Under the pieces are notes generated by a model. The model saw only the letters and a program-made list of their open reading frames with translations, ran no database searches and was not told where the DNA came from. A stretch of 64,000 nucleotides of DNA from Desulfobacteraceae bacterium UBA2174 (GTDB taxonomy: Bacteria > Desulfobacterota > Desulfobacteria > Desulfobacterales > UBA2174), in contig DCWA01000019.1 in assembly GCA_002327445.1 (NCBI GenBank), positions 138,445-202,444 of the forward strand, written 5' to 3'. Below are positions 60,980 through 64,000 of this stretch, piece by piece. The position numbers were made by a program, and so were the translations under genes. How positions within the stretch are numbered: the first letter of the stretch is position 1; every line of letters begins with the position of its first letter.

Positions 60980-61705
60980 ATGCCCGAGGAGATGACAGTC
61001 GGCTGCGCTCGCCCCACCGGCGGGCCCGTCGGGGAGGAACCCTCTCCGGCGCCTGATTCTCCAACCTCAACCGCACCCGCAAAGGAGGTGAGTCCCATGA
61101 TCATGGTCGGCCGCAAGGCGCCGGATTTCGCCGCGCCCGCTTATCACCAAGGCAAGTTCGTGTCCGTGAAACTTTCCGAATTCCTCGGCAAGTGGGTCGT
61201 GCTATGCTTCTACCCGGGTGACTTCACCTTCGTCTGAGCGACGGAAATTTCGGCAGTTGCCGAAAAGAACAAGGCTTACGAGGACCTGGGGGTGCAGGTA
61301 CTGTCGATGAGCATCGACAGTGTCTTCGTCCACAAGATGTGGAACGACGTCGAGCTGTCCAAGATGGTTGCCGGCGGGGTTCCCTTCCCGATGCTTTCCG
61401 ATGCTGGCGGCAAGGTCGGCGCGGCCTTCGGCGTTTATGACGACCAGGCCGGCGTTGAGACCCGCGGCCGCTTCATCATCGATCCCGACGGCGTGATTCA
61501 GGGCTACGAGATTCTTACCCCGCCCGTGGGCCGCAACGTCGAAGAAACCATTCGCCAGGTGCAGGCCTTCCAATTGGTTCGCAACACCAAGGGCGCCGAG
61601 GCCACCCCGTCCGGATGGCGGCCCGGCAAGATGACCCTGAAGCCAGGGCCCGGCCTGGTCGGAAAGGTCTGGGAAGTGTGGAAAACCAACATGGCCTTCG
61701 ATTGA
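60980..61705 (+). CDS. Selenocysteine-containing peroxiredoxin (AhpC/Prx1 type), UGA read through
   Basis: The frame runs from the ATG at 60980 (AGGAGG upstream) through an in-frame TGA at 61235-61237 to a stop at 61705, 241 residues in all. The TGA takes the place of the peroxidatic cysteine: canonical DFTFVCPTE here reads DFTFV-U-ATE (Sec86). After it come SMSIDSVFVHKMWN, GVPFPMLSDAGGKVGAAFG and a C-terminal extension, all in the same frame and typical of peroxiredoxins. A bacterial-SECIS-like hairpin follows directly. The first 39 residues are a Pro/Glu/Ala-rich extension with one Cys; a second start (ATG 61097) with a perfect AAAGGAGGTGAG would give a 202-residue form. It reduces peroxides and is probably iron/peroxide regulated. 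Confidence 0.92.
61235..61265 (+). promoter_or_regulatory. UGA-Sec codon with bacterial SECIS-like hairpin
   Basis: After the UGA (61235-61237) the sequence TTTCGGC (61248-61254), loop AGTT, GCCGAAA (61259-61265) makes a 7-bp stem with a small loop carrying a G. The loop is 18 nt after the UGA, the distance required for SelB binding. Confidence 0.8.
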
Positions 61706-61818
61706 TGGGCTTTTGACACGATCCCCCATCGTTCTCAAGATGGTGGCGGGTCGCCGTGCTGTAAAATTGGCCGCAGACCAGTGCAGACAGTCCGAGACCC
61801 CAACCGGTCGCCTTCCGC

Positions 61819-61858
61819 CTGCGCTTGTCTGCGGTTTGCTGCGCTTGTCTGCGGTTTG
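61819..61858. repeat. Perfect 20-bp tandem duplication
   Basis: The unit CTGCGCTTGTCTGCGGTTTG occurs twice head to tail in the intergenic DNA (61706-61971) between the peroxiredoxin and nitroreductase genes. No gene or clear promoter is seen there. Confidence 0.8.
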
Positions 61859-61971
61859 CGTTGATGCGACATGAAACTGGATCGCCATCCGGGCTTCCTG
61901 GATGAAAGCGATGAACTTCCCGTCTTGGGCCCGAGCGAAAAGACCATGATATTTTTCAGGATTCAACGCGC

Positions 61972-62889
61972 ATGATCTTCGTCCGCACCGTCACGACCCG
62001 CATCGACGCCGACCGTTGCATCGGCTGCGGCCTTTGCGTCCGTGTTTGCCCGGCCGGCACGTTGGCCATGGAGGGTGACAAGGCCCGGGTGGTGGGCGAC
62101 CAGTCCCTCAATTGCGGCCACTGCGCGGCCGCCTGCCCGGTGGAGGCCGTTGCCGTCGGATCCCTTTCGGCCGAGACGATCCGCTTTGCCTCCTTTGTCG
62201 CCGACACCCGCTGGATGCCGCCGGGGCAATGCGATCTTCCGCAGTTGGTTCGTCTGATGGGCTCTCGGCGCAGCTGCCGCAACTTCACGGACAAGCCGGT
62301 TTCCAATGAGCGGCTGGAGGACCTGGTCAACATCGGCATTAGCGCGCCCTCGGGCACCAACTGCCAGCCGTGGACCTTTACCCTGCTGCCCATCCGTGGC
62401 GCGGTCCTTGAACTGGCGCAAGCTGTGGCCGGTTTTTTCACCCGGCTCAACCGTCAGGCCGCCCGCCCCTGGATGCGAACCCTGATGCGCCTGATGGGCA
62501 GACCGCAGCTCGATGCCTATTACCGCAACTACTACGCCACTACTGAAGAAAAACTGGCGGACTGGCGCGCCACCGGGCGTGACTGGCTCTTTCACGGGGC
62601 TCCGGCGGCCATCGTTATCGCCTCGCGGCCGGCGAGCTGCCCCGTCGAGGACTGTCTGCTGGCGGCCGGGCAAATCCTGCTGGCCGCCCATGCCATGGGC
62701 CTGGGAAGCTGCCTGATCGGCTTTGCCGTCTCGGCCCTGCAAAACGACAGGGACGCCGCCGCGCGCTTCGGACTGAGTGTGGACGAAACCGTGCGCGCCG
62801 TCATCGCCCTCGGGTACCCGGCCGAAACCTACCAGCGCGTGGCCGAGCGCAAGCCCCCTGTCGTGCGCACTTTCCCGGAGCGGACATGA
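61972..62889 (+). CDS. Nitroreductase with N-terminal 2x[4Fe-4S] ferredoxin domain
   Basis: The 305-residue protein begins with two ferredoxin-type cluster motifs (CIGCGLCVRVCPAGTL and CGHCAAACPVEAV, residues ~16-60). An FMN nitroreductase domain follows, with RRSCRNFTDKPVSNERLEDL, SAPSGTNCQPWTF and AHAMGLGSCLIGF. It probably takes electrons from ferredoxin to reduce a quinone, nitro or flavin-type substrate. Such fusions are frequent in anaerobes. Confidence 0.93.
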   Translation: MIFVRTVTTRIDADRCIGCGLCVRVCPAGTLAMEGDKARVVGDQSLNCGHCAAACPVEAVAVGSLSAETIRFASFVADTRWMPPGQCDLPQLVRLMGSRRSCRNFTDKPVSNERLEDLVNIGISAPSGTNCQPWTFTLLPIRGAVLELAQAVAGFFTRLNRQAARPWMRTLMRLMGRPQLDAYYRNYYATTEEKLADWRATGRDWLFHGAPAAIVIASRPASCPVEDCLLAAGQILLAAHAMGLGSCLIGFAVSALQNDRDAAARFGLSVDETVRAVIALGYPAETYQRVAERKPPVVRTFPERT

Positions 62890-62912
62890 ACTTGCAATAA
62901 AGGTCCTGCTTT

Positions 62913-62965
62913 TCCTCAGTCATCGGTGACTGGATCAGGAATTCATGTTCATCGGAACGAGATGG
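62913..62965. repeat. Hairpin and inverted copy of dispersed repeat (see 22139-22180)
   Basis: CAGTCA-TCGG-TGACTG (62917-62932), flanked by TCCT/AGGA, forms a stem-loop 24 bp after the nitroreductase stop and may help terminate it. Bases 62944-62962 are the reverse complement of 22139-22157. Confidence 0.6.
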
Positions 62966-63017
62966 CGGGGAGGTTGTAGGGCGCCGGCATCACGGCTTCC
63001 GAAAGGTTTCTGATCAG

Positions 63018-63362
63018 CTTCAGCCATTTGAAACCAACCGGGGCTGCCAGGGGGCTGACTTGCGCCGCCGGCAAGAACTCGGCGCCAAGAGCCCGTAGCC
63101 CGCAACCGCGCCAGAATGTTGGGAAGCGGTCTGTGATTGATCGAGGAACCCTGCCGCCGGCACAGGCCGGGTACGGTTGCGGTCAACGCGCTCTACGCGC
63201 CTCAGACAGCTTCCCGGTCGGTCACCAAGTCAACCCTCTGGCCGCTCTGTGAAAATTTCATCAGGCTGAAGAAACGAAACGAAGGTCTTCCGGTTTTCGC
63301 CATTCATTCACTTGGTTCCTGGCGGGAGCATGACGATCTGGACCGCCGCCCCGGAACTGTCT
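63018..63362. repeat. Structured ~345-bp element, copy A
   Basis: The core 63056-63234 is 179 bp long and matches copy B (63602-63780) at 177 positions without gaps. It is enclosed by arms 63018-63062 and 63226-63271 that pair with each other (CTTCAGCC with GGCTGAAG; CCAGGGGG with CCCTCTGG; GACTTG with CAAGTC). A variable spacer 63272-63320 follows, then a second conserved block 63321-63362 (one mismatch to copy B). Open frames across the core are the same in both copies, but I regard them as non-coding. Strand of any transcript is unknown. Confidence 0.8.
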
Positions 63363-63563
63363 GAGGCGCCTATCGTCCGTTGGTCCGGACAGTAACGACC
63401 TTTTGCCAAAGAACGGGTTGCTCTAAGGGTTGCAGGGCTGCATCGCCAACGTTGCGGCGCTGTCCGGGCCTTTACGGACGGTTGGCGTCGAGTTTTCCGG
63501 GGCGCCGGATCCAGGACGCCTTGCGGACGCCGGCGGTGTCTTTCTCGACAATTATTCTGGCAT
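63363..63563. other. Spacer between the two structured elements
   Basis: About 200 bp without a clear gene. It has GTCCGGACAG-type inverted repeats near 63384 and 63460. A 45-codon open stretch from a TTG at 63430 (GCIANVAALSGPLRTVGVEF, then NYSGIFRHLK) looks protein-like but has no good start or family match; it might be the eroded end of a gene. Confidence 0.4.
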
Positions 63564-63907
63564 TTTCAGACACTTGAAAATACCTGGGGCGGCCGGGAGG
63601 TTGACTTGCGCCGCCGGCAAGAACTCGGCGCCAAGAGCCCGTAGCCCGCAACCGCGCCAGAATGTTGGGAAGCGGTCTGTGATTGATCGAGGAACCCTGC
63701 CGCCGGCACAGGCCGGGTACGGTTGCGGTAAACGCGCTCTACGCGCCTCAGACAGCTTCCCGGTCGGTCGCCAAGTCAACCTCCCGGCCGCCCTGTAAAA
63801 ATTTCAGATTCCTGAAAAGCTCAATCGAAGCGCCTTGGCCTGGCGCTTTTGGCGATTTTTCTCCAGGCGGGAGCATGACGATCTGGACCGCCGCCCCGAA
63901 ACTGTCT
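63564..63907. repeat. Structured ~345-bp element, copy B
   Basis: The core is 63602-63780. Its arms 63587-63607 and 63772-63792 are perfect 21-bp inverted repeats, and an outer pair TTTTCAG (63563-63569) / CTGAAAA (63812-63818) matches the position of the outer stem in copy A with changed bases. The spacer 63819-63865 holds its own hairpin (AGCGCC...GGCGCT), followed by the 42-bp block 63866-63907. After 63907 the DNA becomes AT-rich, with CTGGAG close to the window edge, so a gene may start just beyond. Confidence 0.8.
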
Positions 63908-64000
63908 ATACTGCAAACGGCGATAATGTGTTAAAATAGATGGTCTTGTTAACTTAGCTCTGGACAACTGATCGAATTTGTTTAATACTATCCTGGAGTA

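Noticed and set aside
61241..61705. A separate short peroxiredoxin gene starting at 61292
   Set aside because: It would lack the catalytic site, has no ribosome-binding site, and is in the same frame as the N-terminal half through a single TGA.
63028..63252. Conserved open frame across both structured elements (starts MKPTGAARGL in copy A)
   Set aside because: The two copies differ by too few bases to test for coding. The start and end of the frame differ between copies, and the paired arms show base-pair rather than codon conservation.
63018..63907. Integron attC sites, group II intron domain V or a CRISPR-type repeat
   Set aside because: No GTTRRRY core site or attC-like conserved ends with variable middle (the pattern is the reverse). 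No domain V-like AGC/GUUC hairpin was seen, and there are only two long copies.
1..64000. tRNA, rRNA or replication origin
   Set aside because: No cloverleaf with a GTTC-type T-loop and CCA end, rRNA motif or cluster of DnaA boxes was seen in the intergenic gaps. A tRNAscan/Infernal run would be needed to exclude small RNAs.

Overview
This is a 64 kb, GC-rich (roughly 60-65% by eye) bacterial chromosomal segment. The gene set fits a strictly anaerobic Desulfobacterota (former Deltaproteobacteria) member, probably Desulfobacteraceae/Desulfosarcina-like. Pointers are a selenocysteine peroxiredoxin plus SelA, indolepyruvate:ferredoxin oxidoreductase with a phenylacetate-CoA ligase, TRAP transport, a sodium-pump decarboxylase beta subunit, a bacterial alkyl-DHAP-synthase-like flavoenzyme, and many short dispersed intergenic repeats. 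This is inference; no rRNA or other clean marker is present, and I see no tRNA gene, CRISPR array or intact transposase.

Layout. (1) 1-11290, minus strand: an efflux supercluster. A small protein, an RND membrane-fusion lipoprotein, an AcrB-type pump, an outer-membrane factor and a DUF3187 protein are followed by a HlyD protein, a double-ATPase/permease (RbbA-like) and a second permease that runs off the window edge. Facing it at 11690 is a sigma-54 activator. Between them lie a good -24/-12 promoter (11341-11356) and a 15-unit, 9-bp tandem array (11451-11585) at enhancer distance. (2) 13270-16683: DNA polymerase I, a Cys-rich miniprotein and a cupin. (3) 17018-22839: aromatic amino-acid block (lysE-type exporter, tyrA fused to a MazG-like domain, aminotransferase, aroC; aroD and aroK nearby). 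(4) 22851-27876: a VapBC pair with a readable promoter and operator, a porin, an FG-GAP lipid-exported or secreted protein and an HNH protein. (5) 28225-34905, plus strand: iorA, iorB, phenylacetate-CoA ligase and a TRAP transporter, which together look like an aryl-acid uptake and activation unit.

(6) 34948-37734: a ParB-like/AsnC-like fusion protein, a phosphoesterase and moaA. (7) 37940-45081, minus strand, tightly overlapping: selA, a degenerate GGDEF-TPR protein, gmhA, a deoxyhypusine-synthase-like protein, an FmdB zinc ribbon, hemC and cobA-hemD. (8) 45196-50290: FGGY kinase, alkyl-DHAP-synthase-like flavoprotein and glycerol-3-phosphate dehydrogenase, a likely glycerol/ether-lipid unit. 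(9) 50466-56997, plus strand: rfbB, pyrF, an MlaC-like protein with an RND/MMPL exporter, and decarboxylase gamma and beta subunits. (10) 57144-62889: an amidohydrolase remnant, a phosphohexomutase, glnS, the selenocysteine peroxiredoxin with a Fur/PerR-like box, and a ferredoxin-nitroreductase fusion.

(11) 62890-64000 holds no convincing gene but two copies of a ~345-bp element. Its 179-bp core differs at only 2 positions, while its flanking arms have diverged with compensatory changes that keep them paired. This is the most unusual feature of the window and looks like a structured RNA or a hairpin-ended miniature mobile element. Many starts given here are internal methionines (or GTG/TTG) chosen because they carry a ribosome-binding site or a 4-bp overlap with the preceding gene.
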